Assembly (NCBI GenBank): GCA_001298555.1 | Contig: LJCW01000164.1 | Span: 1-64,000 of the forward strand | Source: Actinobacteria bacterium OV450 | GTDB lineage: Bacteria > Actinomycetota > Actinomycetes > Streptomycetales > Streptomycetaceae | DNA: 64,000 bases | Direction: 5' to 3' | In this document: one piece after another, positions 44,286 through 52,513 of the stretch | Layout: each line of letters opens with the position of its first letter | Numbering within the stretch: position 1 is the first letter of the stretch | The notes under the pieces: generated by a model | The model's input: only the letters and a program-made list of their open reading frames with translations | What the model was told of the DNA's origin: nothing | Database searches by the model: none | Translations under genes and position numbers: made by a program

Positions 44286-47281
44286 GTTCCGACCTGGCGG
44301 CGGACCAGTTCATGGAACGGACCTGCCGTATCGGCTAGCAGCTCGGCGGGCGTCCCCTGCTGGGCGATCCGTCCGTCCGCCATCACGATCACCCGGTCGG
44401 CGTCCAGGACCGTGGACAGCCGGTGGGCGATCACGATGCGGGTGGCGCGCAGGGCGCGGGTGGACTCGATGACCACGCGCTGGGCTTCGTTGTCCAGCGC
44501 ACTGGTGGCCTCGTCGAGGAACAGGATGCGCGGCTTGCCGATGAGGGCCTGGGCGATCATCAGCCGTTGGCGCTGGCCGCCCGAGACGGTCCCGCCCCCG
44601 TCGGACAGCACGGTGTGCATGCCCATCGGCATGGCCTTGATGTCCTCGGCGAGGCCCGCCAGCGCGGCCGCCTCCCCCGCCTCTTCGAGGGAGTACGTGC
44701 CGGACCCGCGGATGCAGTCGTAGATCGACCCGGAGAACGGCTGCGCGTTCTGGAGGACGACCCCGCACTGGCGGCGCACGGCCGCCTGGTCGAGGGCCGC
44801 CAGGTCCTGGCCGTCGTACAGGACGCTGCCGGAGGTGGGGCGGTCGAAGCCGATGAACATGCGCAGCAGGGTCGACTTGCCGCAGCCACTGGACCCGACG
44901 ACCGCGACGAACTCGCCCGGCCGTACCCGCAGGGACACGTCGTCCAGGACGAGCGGGCCGTCGTCGGTGTACCGGTACGAGAGGTTCTTCACCTCGACGG
45001 CCCCGCTGAGCCGCCCCGGCCGGATGCCGCCGGCGCGCACCTCGGGGGTCGCCTCCAGGAGCGGTTCGACCTGCTCGAACATGGGCTGCACGGCGGCAGC
45101 CGAAAGGAGGGCGCCGGTCAGCTGAGTCGCCGAGGACAGCATCATCGTCACGGCGGTGCTGAACGTGAGGAACTCGGCGGCGGACATGCTGCCCCGTGCC
45201 GGCCCGGCCAGCAGCATGAACATCACGAGCGTGCACAGCGGCAGGTAGACCGCATTGAGCACGGTGACCACGTTCTTGATCCGTCCGATGCGCTGCTGCA
45301 GCCCGCGGGTACGGGCGAACTCCCGCGCCCAGGCGGCGTACGCGAAGCTCTCGGCCGCGGCCACCCGCAGTTTGGGCAGTCCGCGCAGGGTCTGGAACGC
45401 CTGGTTGTCGAGCTTGTTGCCGATCCGGATCAGCTGTCGCTGGTAGCGCAGCTGCCACAGCCCCAGGCCCAGGAACACGACGGCGACGGCGAGCAGCATG
45501 GCGAGCGCCGCCAGCGCCAGCGGCACGCTGTAGACGAGCAGCACCACGAGGTTGACCGTGCCGACGGTGCCCGCCTGGAGGGACACGGGGATGATGCCGG
45601 ACAGCGCGCGGCGGATGGAGCTGATGCCCATGGCCGCGCCGGCCAGTTCGCCGGTGGAGCGGCCGGCGAAGAAGGTCACCGGCAGCCGCAGCAGCCGGTC
45701 CCACACGGCGGGCTGGAGGGTGGCCTCGATGCGGCCCTCCATGCGCAGGACCGAGGTGTTCTGGAGCAGCATGAACGCGGCCGAGACCACGCTGGTCGCG
45801 ATCAGCGCCAAGGCGGTCTGCACGATCAGGCTGTCCTCGGCGTGCGGTACGTACGTGCCGAGCACCCGGCCGGTGGCCACGGGGACGAACGCGCCCAGGC
45901 CGACCGCGCCCAGCCCGCCCACGACGAGGCTGCGCAGGTCCCGGCCGCTGCCGCGCACGCTGAAGCGGACCAGGTGCAGCAGGCTCGGCTTCCGGTCGGG
46001 CAGCGGGCGGTAGAACATGACGGCGTGCGGCGCGAAGCCGGCCGCGTTGCCCTGGTGGACGCGCAGGCTGCGCCGGCCCCGCTCCCGTGCGCCGGGGGCG
46101 GGGCCGGGGTCGACGGCCTCGTACCGGCCGCGCCGCCACAGCAGCGCGACGGGTGCGCCGTCGTCCGCGCGCCGGCCCACCAGGGGGCCGCTGTCCTGCC
46201 GCCACCAGTGCCCGCCGAGCCGGACGGGGCGGGTGCGGATCCGGGAGGCGAGCGCGATGCGTTCAACGGGGTCCGTCCGCTCGGAGGCCTCCCCGGCGCC
46301 CGTCGGCTCGGTCAGGGCGATGCCCGCTTCGGCGGCGACCAGGCGGCACACGGCGAAGGTCGCGTCGTCACCCGCGGCGCGCCCGGATCCGCCGCGCGAG
46401 CGGCCGATCGAGGCGAGCAGGGTCCGGTCCGCCTGGGTGCGGGCCGCCTCTCCGGCCTCGATGCCGGCCGCCGTACGGTCCTCGTGGGCGCGCTCGTCCT
46501 GCTCGATCCAGCGGTCGAGGGCGGACAGCAGCCGGTACTGCTGGTCCACCATCGCCTGCCACACGGCTTCGTCGACCAGGAGCGTGCCGGCGGCGGCGAC
46601 CGGACCGGCCGCGGCCTCGTACGGCTCGTACACGGCTCCGTACTGCACGCTGCCCGGCGGGATCTGCATCCACACGATGTCCTCGTCGGCCCCCTCGGCG
46701 CCCGCGGTGGCCCGGCCCCCCTGCGGCGCCTGGTACAGCACGCGCAGGCCGCGGCCGATACCGCGGGCGAAGGCGTCCTCCAGCGGGCTGGGCGCCCCGT
46801 CGGGGAATCCGTGCTGCCACGGCTCGGCGTGCCACCCCCAGGATCCGTCGGCGGGGGCGCCCGGGCTTCCGTGGACGGGGCGGTACAGCTCGTGCAGGTC
46901 GATGCGGCGCAGCACGCAGCCCTGGAGCGGGCGCCCGGTCAGCGTGTGGGCGGGGCCGTCGGCCGGGCCCAGGAGCAGGGTGCCGGGCTCCAGTCTGCCG
47001 AGGAAGTGCCAGTGGCCCGCCTGCGCGGCATCGACGGCGAACAGGTCCAGTTCGCCCTGGACGACGAGCCACAGGACGAGCGGACCCTCCAGGGACAGGC
47101 TGCGCAGGCCCGTGCAGTCGACCGCCGTGCCGAGGGTGCCCAGGGCCGCGACGACCGGATCGGGCACGAACCGGCCCGCGTGGCTCCCGTGGTGACGGTG
47201 GGTCTGGTGGCCGGCCTGATGGCCCGTCTCGTGGCCCGTCTGGTGGTGTGTCTGGTGGGGGATCTGGTGGGGGGTTGCCAC
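44282..47281 (-). CDS. NHLM-type peptide-export ABC protein 2 (ATP-binding/permease with long N-terminal domain)
   Basis: A 999-aa protein. Residues 1-32 are His/Gln/Thr-rich (HQTHHQTGHETGHQAGHQTH). A large cyclic-nucleotide-binding-like/unknown N-terminal region follows to about 420, then an ABC exporter membrane domain (about 450-720) and a nucleotide-binding domain with Walker A VGSSGCGKSTLLR, signature GTVSGGQRQRL, Walker B ILFLDEATSAL and the switch His IAHRLST. No C39 peptidase is present. This architecture matches the second ABC protein of NHLM (nitrile-hydratase-leader microcin) export cassettes. It is 1 bp downstream of the C39-containing exporter. Confidence 0.9.
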   Translation of the reverse strand: MATPHQIPHQTHHQTGHETGHQAGHQTHRHHGSHAGRFVPDPVVAALGTLGTAVDCTGLRSLSLEGPLVLWLVVQGELDLFAVDAAQAGHWHFLGRLEPGTLLLGPADGPAHTLTGRPLQGCVLRRIDLHELYRPVHGSPGAPADGSWGWHAEPWQHGFPDGAPSPLEDAFARGIGRGLRVLYQAPQGGRATAGAEGADEDIVWMQIPPGSVQYGAVYEPYEAAAGPVAAAGTLLVDEAVWQAMVDQQYRLLSALDRWIEQDERAHEDRTAAGIEAGEAARTQADRTLLASIGRSRGGSGRAAGDDATFAVCRLVAAEAGIALTEPTGAGEASERTDPVERIALASRIRTRPVRLGGHWWRQDSGPLVGRRADDGAPVALLWRRGRYEAVDPGPAPGARERGRRSLRVHQGNAAGFAPHAVMFYRPLPDRKPSLLHLVRFSVRGSGRDLRSLVVGGLGAVGLGAFVPVATGRVLGTYVPHAEDSLIVQTALALIATSVVSAAFMLLQNTSVLRMEGRIEATLQPAVWDRLLRLPVTFFAGRSTGELAGAAMGISSIRRALSGIIPVSLQAGTVGTVNLVVLLVYSVPLALAALAMLLAVAVVFLGLGLWQLRYQRQLIRIGNKLDNQAFQTLRGLPKLRVAAAESFAYAAWAREFARTRGLQQRIGRIKNVVTVLNAVYLPLCTLVMFMLLAGPARGSMSAAEFLTFSTAVTMMLSSATQLTGALLSAAAVQPMFEQVEPLLEATPEVRAGGIRPGRLSGAVEVKNLSYRYTDDGPLVLDDVSLRVRPGEFVAVVGSSGCGKSTLLRMFIGFDRPTSGSVLYDGQDLAALDQAAVRRQCGVVLQNAQPFSGSIYDCIRGSGTYSLEEAGEAAALAGLAEDIKAMPMGMHTVLSDGGGTVSGGQRQRLMIAQALIGKPRILFLDEATSALDNEAQRVVIESTRALRATRIVIAHRLSTVLDADRVIVMADGRIAQQGTPAELLADTAGPFHELVRRQVGT

Positions 47282-47282
47282 C

Positions 47283-49532
47283 TCAGTGCTCCTTGACGAG
47301 TTCGGCGTACGCGCCCCGCGCGGCGATGAGCTGCTCGTGCCGTCCGCGCTCCACGACCGTGCCGCGGTCGAGTACGACGATCTCGTCGCTGTCCCGTACG
47401 GTGCTGAGCCGGTGGGCGATCACCACGCAGGCGCAGCCGCGGCGCCGCAGGTTGTCGATGACGATCTGCTCGGTCGCCGCGTCCAGGGCGCTGGTGACCT
47501 CGTCCAGGATCATGACGCTGGGCCGGCGGGCCAGGGCACGGGCGATCTCCAGGCGTTGGCGCTGGCCGCCCGAGAAGTTGCGGCCGTCCTGCTCGACGCG
47601 GCTGTGGATGCCGCCCGCGCGGCGCGCGACCACGTCGTACACGGCGGCGTCCTGGAGGGCGGTGACGACGGCCTCGTCCGGGATGGAGGGGTCCCACAGC
47701 GCGACGTTGTCACGGACGGTGCCCTCGAAGAGGAAGACGTCCTGGTCCACGAAGGAGACGGAGGCGGCCAGCGCACCGCGCGGGATGTCCTCCAGCCGCA
47801 TCCCGTCGATGCGGATCGCCCCCTCCCAGGGGGTGTAGAGGCCGGATATCAGCCGGGAGACGGTGGACTTGCCGCTGCCGGAGCCGCCGACGAGCGCGAC
47901 CTGCCGGCCGGGGCCGACCGCGAGCGAGACGTTCTTGAGCAGCGGTGCGTCGAGCGGGCTGTAGCCGAAGGTGATGCCGTCGAGCTCCACGTGGCCCTTG
48001 AGGCGGCGGGTGGCCGCGGGGGCCCCGCCGCGCGCGTGCCGCGAGTCCCGCAGGTAGACCGGGTCGACGGGGAAGTTCTCGACGTCCTTGAGCCGGGCGA
48101 CGTCGGCGGCGAAGTCCTGGATCCGCCCGGCCACCCCGCCCAGGCGGGTGATCGGTGCGGTGAAGCTGGTCACGAGGGCCTGGAAGGCGACGAGCAGGCC
48201 GACGGAGAGGTGCCCCTCCACCGCCCGCAGGCCGCCGATCATCAGGATCAGCGCACTGTTGAGCGCGGCGAGGGTCGGCGCGACGACGGCCAGCCAGCTG
48301 CTGGGGACGCCGAGGCGCTGCTGTACGTCGAGGGTGACGGCGTGCTGGCCGGCCCAGCGGCGGAAGAAGGCGTTCTCCCCTCCGGTGGCCTTCATCGTCT
48401 CGATCAGCTGGAGGCCGCTGTACGAGGTGTTGGTGAGCCTGGCGCTCTCGGCGCGCAGCTTCTGGGTGCCGGTGGCCCTCACCCGCATCACGATCCGCAC
48501 GGCCGCGACGTTGAGCAGGGCGATGAGCACCCCGACGGCGGTGAGCTGCGGGTCGTACGTCCACAGCAGGACCGCGTAGAGCACGACCACCGCGGCGTCC
48601 ACGCCCGCGGCGGCCAGGTCACGGGCGAGGGTTTCGGCGACGGCGTCGTTGGACCGCAGGCGTTGGACCAGGTCTGCCGGATTGCGCTGGGCGAAGAAGG
48701 AGACGGGGAGCCGGAGCAGGTGCCGCAGGAAGCGGGCGCTGCCGAGCGTCGAGGAGATGATCCGGCCGCGCAGCAGGTTGGCCTGCTGGAGCGAGGTGAG
48801 GACCGCGGTGAGCAGCAGGGCCGCGGCCATCGACGGGAAGAGCACGCCCAGCAGGGACGTCTGCCCGCCGATGAGGAACGTGTCGATGTACGTACGGCTC
48901 AGCGCGGGCACGGTCGCGCCGACGGCCACCAGCAGGAGGCTGGCCAGCACGGCGGCGAGCATCGTGCCCGAAGTGCCGCGCAGCCGGGCCGGCATGGCGC
49001 CCAGCACTCCCTGCCTGCGACCGCTGCGGCGGAATCCGGGGCCGGGCTCGAACACGAGCGCGATGCCGGTGTAGGCGGTGTCGAACTCCTCCATGGGGAC
49101 GAACCGCCGCCCCTTGGCGGGGTCGTTGACGTACACGCCCCGACGGCCGAAGCGGCGGCCCATGCCGTCGTAGACGACGTAGTGGTTGAACTCCCAGAAG
49201 AGGACCGCCGGGGGGCTCACGCCGGCGAGCGCGGCCAGGTCCATCTGCATGCCCTTGGCGGTCAGCCCGTAGCCGCGGGCGGCCTTGAGGAGGTTGCCGG
49301 CGCGCGATCCGTCGCGGGAGACCCCGCAGGCGATGCGCAGCTCTTCCAGCGGTACGAAGCGGCCGTACCGCCCGAGGACCATGGCCAGCGCGGCGGCCCC
49401 GCATTCCACCGCCTCCATCTGGAGCACCGTGGGCGTGCGGACGGGGCGGGGCGTGCGCCCCCGGGGAACCGGCGGGCGCCGGCGCCGGCGGCCGCCGGAG
49501 GGGACGCGGGATGTCTGCGGCGCGGCGGTCAC
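47283..49532 (-). CDS. NHLM-type C39-peptidase ABC exporter (ABC protein 1)
   Basis: A 749-aa bacteriocin-type ABC exporter. After a basic, proline-rich N-terminus, the C39 cysteine protease domain (about residues 35-165) shows Cys in QMEAVECGAAALAMVLGRYG, His in FWEFNHYVVYDG and Asp in VYVNDPAKG. It removes double-glycine leaders. A six-helix membrane domain and an ATPase (Walker A VGGSGSGKSTVSR, signature FSGGQRQRL, Walker B MILDEVTSAL) follow. The GTG at 49532 overlaps the HlyD-type stop by 4 bp. Confidence 0.93.
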   Translation of the reverse strand: MTAAPQTSRVPSGGRRRRRPPVPRGRTPRPVRTPTVLQMEAVECGAAALAMVLGRYGRFVPLEELRIACGVSRDGSRAGNLLKAARGYGLTAKGMQMDLAALAGVSPPAVLFWEFNHYVVYDGMGRRFGRRGVYVNDPAKGRRFVPMEEFDTAYTGIALVFEPGPGFRRSGRRQGVLGAMPARLRGTSGTMLAAVLASLLLVAVGATVPALSRTYIDTFLIGGQTSLLGVLFPSMAAALLLTAVLTSLQQANLLRGRIISSTLGSARFLRHLLRLPVSFFAQRNPADLVQRLRSNDAVAETLARDLAAAGVDAAVVVLYAVLLWTYDPQLTAVGVLIALLNVAAVRIVMRVRATGTQKLRAESARLTNTSYSGLQLIETMKATGGENAFFRRWAGQHAVTLDVQQRLGVPSSWLAVVAPTLAALNSALILMIGGLRAVEGHLSVGLLVAFQALVTSFTAPITRLGGVAGRIQDFAADVARLKDVENFPVDPVYLRDSRHARGGAPAATRRLKGHVELDGITFGYSPLDAPLLKNVSLAVGPGRQVALVGGSGSGKSTVSRLISGLYTPWEGAIRIDGMRLEDIPRGALAASVSFVDQDVFLFEGTVRDNVALWDPSIPDEAVVTALQDAAVYDVVARRAGGIHSRVEQDGRNFSGGQRQRLEIARALARRPSVMILDEVTSALDAATEQIVIDNLRRRGCACVVIAHRLSTVRDSDEIVVLDRGTVVERGRHEQLIAARGAYAELVKEH

Positions 49533-50335
49533 GGGAGGAGCCAATCGACGGGGCGCTGTGCGGGGAGGCGGACGGCTCCGGTGACGTGGGTCGTGGAGTC
49601 GAGGGCGTACGGGGGCCCGTCCGCGGAGGACCACCGGTAGCCGGACCGGGTCGTCGGGGAACGGTCGAGCTGGACGAGCACCGCGACCGGGTCGCCCTGC
49701 CGCGCGAACTGTGCGGCCAGGCGGGTGTCGCCGAGGAAGCCGGAGAGCTGCGCCTGGGTCTGCGGTGCGCGGCCGACTTCCTTGACGTGCCCGCGCAGCA
49801 CGCCGAACCGCTGCCGGGGAACGGACTGGACGTCCAGGTCGACGGGGGTGCCGGCGCGGATCCCGGCGCCGCTCGCTGCGGGCACGTAGAGCACGGCCAC
49901 CAGCGGCTCGTCCGCGCTCTTCGCGCGTTCGACGGTCGCGACGTCGGCGCCGGTCGTGAGGACCGCGCCCGTCTTGGCGACCAGGGTGGTCACCCGCCCG
50001 CCGGCCACCACGCGTACGGTCCGCTCACCCTGCTCCGTGGCGACCTGGAGCAGCGGCGCGCCCGGGGCGAGCAGCCGGCCGTCTTCGGCGAGTACGGCCG
50101 TGACCTGTCCGGAGTACGGGCTCTGGAGCAGATAGCTGCCTCCGGCGCGCGTGAGGATGCCGGGCGCGCTCAGTTTGGAGGAAACGGATCCGGTGAATGC
50201 CCAGAATCCCGCGACGGCCATGACGAGGACCGTGACGGCGAGAACGAATCGGCCTTGCGGGCGCGCGAAACGTACGGGCAGATCGAGTTCTTCGGGCGAT
50301 TGCAGCTTGGAGAGCGCCTTTTGACGGAACTGCAC
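49529..50335 (-). CDS. HlyD/NHLP-type secretion adaptor (periplasmic adaptor-like)
   Basis: A 268-aa membrane-fusion-type protein. A cytosolic head of 28 residues (ALSKLQSPEELDLPVRF, typical of NHLM adaptors) is followed by one membrane helix (FVLAVTVLVMAVAGFWAFTG) and a beta-rich lipoyl/HlyD domain (SPYSGQVTAVLAEDGRLLAP, AGGRVTTLVAKTGAVLTTGA). It is short compared with Gram-negative HlyD because no outer membrane must be crossed. The GTG at 50335 is the start. It lies 94 bp behind the precursor peptide gene and overlaps the C39 exporter gene. Confidence 0.88.
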   Translation of the reverse strand: MQFRQKALSKLQSPEELDLPVRFARPQGRFVLAVTVLVMAVAGFWAFTGSVSSKLSAPGILTRAGGSYLLQSPYSGQVTAVLAEDGRLLAPGAPLLQVATEQGERTVRVVAGGRVTTLVAKTGAVLTTGADVATVERAKSADEPLVAVLYVPAASGAGIRAGTPVDLDVQSVPRQRFGVLRGHVKEVGRAPQTQAQLSGFLGDTRLAAQFARQGDPVAVLVQLDRSPTTRSGYRWSSADGPPYALDSTTHVTGAVRLPAQRPVDWLLP

Positions 50336-50373
50336 GACCTGTCCTTCGACTGCATTTCATGGAACGGGCACCC

Positions 50374-50408
50374 GTGAACCCCGGAACGATGACGTCCCGG
50401 GGTTCACG
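50374..50408 (-). terminator. Hairpin between precursor peptide gene and export genes
   Basis: A 9-bp stem (CGTGAACCC / GGGTTCACG) with a 17-base loop lies 20 bases after the peptide stop and before the HlyD-type gene. There is no T-tail. It could be an attenuating terminator or an mRNA-stabilising hairpin that keeps peptide expression above transporter expression. Confidence 0.45.
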
Positions 50409-50429
50409 CGCACTGATATCCGGTTCGGC

Positions 50430-50648
50430 TCAGAGGCCGGCGACACCGGCGCGGACGCCGACGATGCCCTCGACCTGGCCGGGGAGGGACAGCGCGCCGT
50501 GGACCGTCTGGAGCGAGGTGACCTCGTTCACCACGTGGAAGACGTCGCCGGTCACGCCGCCGAGCAGGCCACCGGAAATGCTGACACCGCCGGAAACCGC
50601 GTCCAGTTCGTCGTCGGCGATCTCACGGGTCTCGATGTCGTTACGCAT
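50430..50648 (-). CDS. Double-glycine leader peptide (bacteriocin-like precursor)
   Basis: A 72-aa peptide. The leader (residues 1-21) is acidic and ends DDELDAVSGG, the Glu-Leu-x-x-Val-x-Gly-Gly pattern cut by C39 peptidases. The predicted mature part (22-72, 51 residues) starts VSISGGLLGGVTGD, has no Cys, is Gly/Val-rich and contains overlapping GxxxG motifs (Gly26/30, 27/31, 30/34), as in pore-forming class II bacteriocins. GAAGGG lies 10-11 bases before the ATG. It heads the export cassette. No modification enzyme or obvious immunity gene is adjacent. Confidence 0.85.
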   Translation of the reverse strand: MRNDIETREIADDELDAVSGGVSISGGLLGGVTGDVFHVVNEVTSLQTVHGALSLPGQVEGIVGVRAGVAGL

Positions 50649-51058
50649 GATGTGCGCACCCTTCAGTCGTCTGATTGTTTCTCAAATGCCGTGGACGGCC
50701 CGCGACAAGGCGGTCCGACCGCGTCCGAGCATTGCTGCGGTGGCCAGATGTAAGCACGCGAACGGGCGGCCGGGCGAACCGTGTTGACGTCCCCGGTCAC
50801 GCTTGACGACCTTTCCCACGGAGGTCTCCCCATTGATGCCGGGGATCGCCACCGGTTCTCCACAAGATCGAGTAACAAAGTCCGGAGCCAGACCGCCCCC
50901 TGGCGCCAAACCCACCCAAACCGCCACCGATTTCAGGGAGGAATGTAACGGGAGGCATCCCCTCCACTTTCACCTCGTGAAGATTTCCGGCAGCGACGCG
51001 GAGCGACGCGCCGATCACGCTCCGCACGGATCGGGCGCGGCGCGGATACGGTCGGCCC
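50649..51058. other. Intergenic region between the precursor peptide and acylphosphatase genes
   Basis: About 410 bases between divergent genes. I looked for a second double-glycine peptide or an immunity protein on both strands and found none with start, leader motif and ribosome-binding site. A plus-strand tgttgacgtcccc / gcttgacgacc pair near 50,783-50,810 is promoter-like but has no matching -10 that I can defend. Confidence 0.4.
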
Positions 51059-51334
51059 ATGGAGCGGGTTCACAGCCGGGTGGTCGTCCACGGCGTGGTG
51101 CAGGGTGTCTTCTTCCGCGACACCTGCCGTCGCACCGCACTCGGCCACGACGTGGCCGGGTGGGTGCGCAACCTGCCCGACGGGACGGTCGAGGCGGCGT
51201 TCGAGGGGGCCGCGGACGCGGTCGCGGCGATGGTCGACTGGGCCCACCACGGCCCGGACGGGGCGAGCGTGACGCGCGTCGAGCTCCGGCGGGAGCGGCC
51301 CGAGGGCCTCGAAGGCTTCGAAATCCGCGCCTGA
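51059..51334 (+). CDS. acyP: Acylphosphatase
   Basis: A 91-aa acylphosphatase of standard length. It has VVVHGVVQGVFFRDTCRRTA with the catalytic Arg (VQGVFFR) and DVAGWVRNLPDGTVEAAFEG with the catalytic Asn (GWVRNLPDG). The C-terminus GLEGFEIRA is usual. It hydrolyses acyl phosphates such as acetyl- or 1,3-bisphosphoglycerate in the cytosol. The ATG is at 51059. The following DNA is repetitive. Confidence 0.95.
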   Translation: MERVHSRVVVHGVVQGVFFRDTCRRTALGHDVAGWVRNLPDGTVEAAFEGAADAVAAMVDWAHHGPDGASVTRVELRRERPEGLEGFEIRA

Positions 51335-51359
51335 ACGGCCCGAACCGACGCCGCACCAC

Positions 51360-51655
51360 ACTCCGCCACGGCACCCCGATGACCCCCGGCGGCACCGCCG
51401 GCCCCCGGGGCGGACGCGGCGGCACGGCGGAGCCTCCGGCACCCGCGGCGCACGGCGGCATCCCCGTGCACGCGGCGGCACCCGGCGGGCCCGATGGACC
51501 CCGATGGCTCCCGATGGGCCCGGCGGCACCCCGCCGACCCGATGGCCCCAGGTGACACCCCGCGGCACCGGCGGAGCCCCCGGCACCCAGTGGACCCCGC
51601 GGCGCACGGCGGCACCCGGCGGGCGCGGCGGCACCCGGCGGGCCCGACGGACCCG
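51360..51655. repeat. Degenerate GC-rich tandem repeat block
   Basis: About 300 bases built of short units such as ggcggcacccggcggg and cccgatggacccc, repeated with variation and readable in all frames (GG-A-P-G/R-type peptides). It occupies the place where the first 35-40 codons of the following ABC ATPase should be. Confidence 0.7.
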
Positions 51656-52513
51656 GTGACCCTCCTCGGCCCCAACGGAGCCGGCAAGACCACCACCGTC
51701 GAGATCCTGTCGACACTCATCACCGCCGACGCCGGGCAGGCCCACGTGGCGGGCCACGACGTGGCCGCCCGGCCCGACGGCGTCCGAGCCGCCATCGGCG
51801 TCACCGGCCAGTTCGCCGCCGTCGACAGCCTCCTCACCGCGGAGGAGAACCTGCACCTGATGGCGGACCTGCGGCACCTGCCCCGCCGCGAGGGCCGCCG
51901 CCGCTCGGCCGAACTGCTGGAGCGCTTCGAACTCACCGAGGCCGCCCGCAAGCCGGTCTCCACCCTCTCCGGCGGCATGCGCCGCAAGCTCGACCTGGCG
52001 ATGACCCTGGTCGGCGACCCGCGGATCATCTTCCTCGACGAACCGACCACGGGCCTCGACCCCCGCAGCCGCCGCACCATGTGGGAGATCATCCGCAGGC
52101 TCGTCGCCGACGACGGCGTCACCATCTTCCTGACCACGCAGTACCTGGAGGAAGCCGACCAGCTCGCCGACCGCATCGCCGTCCTGGACCGGGGCAGGCT
52201 GGTCGCCGAGGGCACCGCGGACGAGCTCAAGCGCCTCATCCCCGGCGGGCACATCCGGCTGCGCTTCCCGGATCCCGCCGAACTCGACGCCGCGGCACGC
52301 CACTTCGGTGCCGGCACCGCCGATCCCGAGGAACTCACCCTCCGGATCCCCGGCGACGGCGGCATCCCGACCCTGCGGGCCGTGCTCGACGTCCTGGACG
52401 GCGCGTCGCTGCGGGCCGAATCGCTGACCGTGCACACACCCGACCTCGACGACGTCTTCCTGACCCTCACCGGTCACGGCGCGTCCGACACCACCACGGA
52501 GACGGCCCGATGA
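51494..52513 (+). CDS. DrrA-like ABC transporter ATP-binding protein with replaced N-terminus
   Basis: 339 aa as drawn, from an ATG inside the repeat block. Genuine ABC sequence begins at VTLLGPNGAGKTTTVEILST (a GTG at 51656 sits exactly there). It continues with the Q-loop GVTGQFAAVDSLLTAEEN, signature TLSGGMRRKLDLAMTLVG, Walker B IIFLDEPTTGLDPRSRR and switch His/Gln region LTTQYLEEADQLADRI. The LTTQYLEEAD motif and the C-terminal domain are typical of DrrA. The usual first beta-strands with the A-loop aromatic residue are absent, replaced by Pro/Arg/Gly-rich sequence. It is either a damaged gene or one with an aberrant N-terminus. Confidence 0.7.
   Translation: MDPDGSRWARRHPADPMAPGDTPRHRRSPRHPVDPAAHGGTRRARRHPAGPTDPVTLLGPNGAGKTTTVEILSTLITADAGQAHVAGHDVAARPDGVRAAIGVTGQFAAVDSLLTAEENLHLMADLRHLPRREGRRRSAELLERFELTEAARKPVSTLSGGMRRKLDLAMTLVGDPRIIFLDEPTTGLDPRSRRTMWEIIRRLVADDGVTIFLTTQYLEEADQLADRIAVLDRGRLVAEGTADELKRLIPGGHIRLRFPDPAELDAAARHFGAGTADPEELTLRIPGDGGIPTLRAVLDVLDGASLRAESLTVHTPDLDDVFLTLTGHGASDTTTETAR

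Noticed and set aside
44423..47296. 957-aa plus-strand frame opposite the NHLM ABC gene
   Set aside because: It is antisense to a gene with complete ABC motifs; its composition (His/Gly/Arg/Ala) is typical of shadow frames in high-GC DNA.
50663..50878. A second precursor or immunity peptide upstream of the double-glycine precursor
   Set aside because: No GG leader, no hydrophobic segment and no start with a ribosome-binding site; the composition is that of non-coding DNA.
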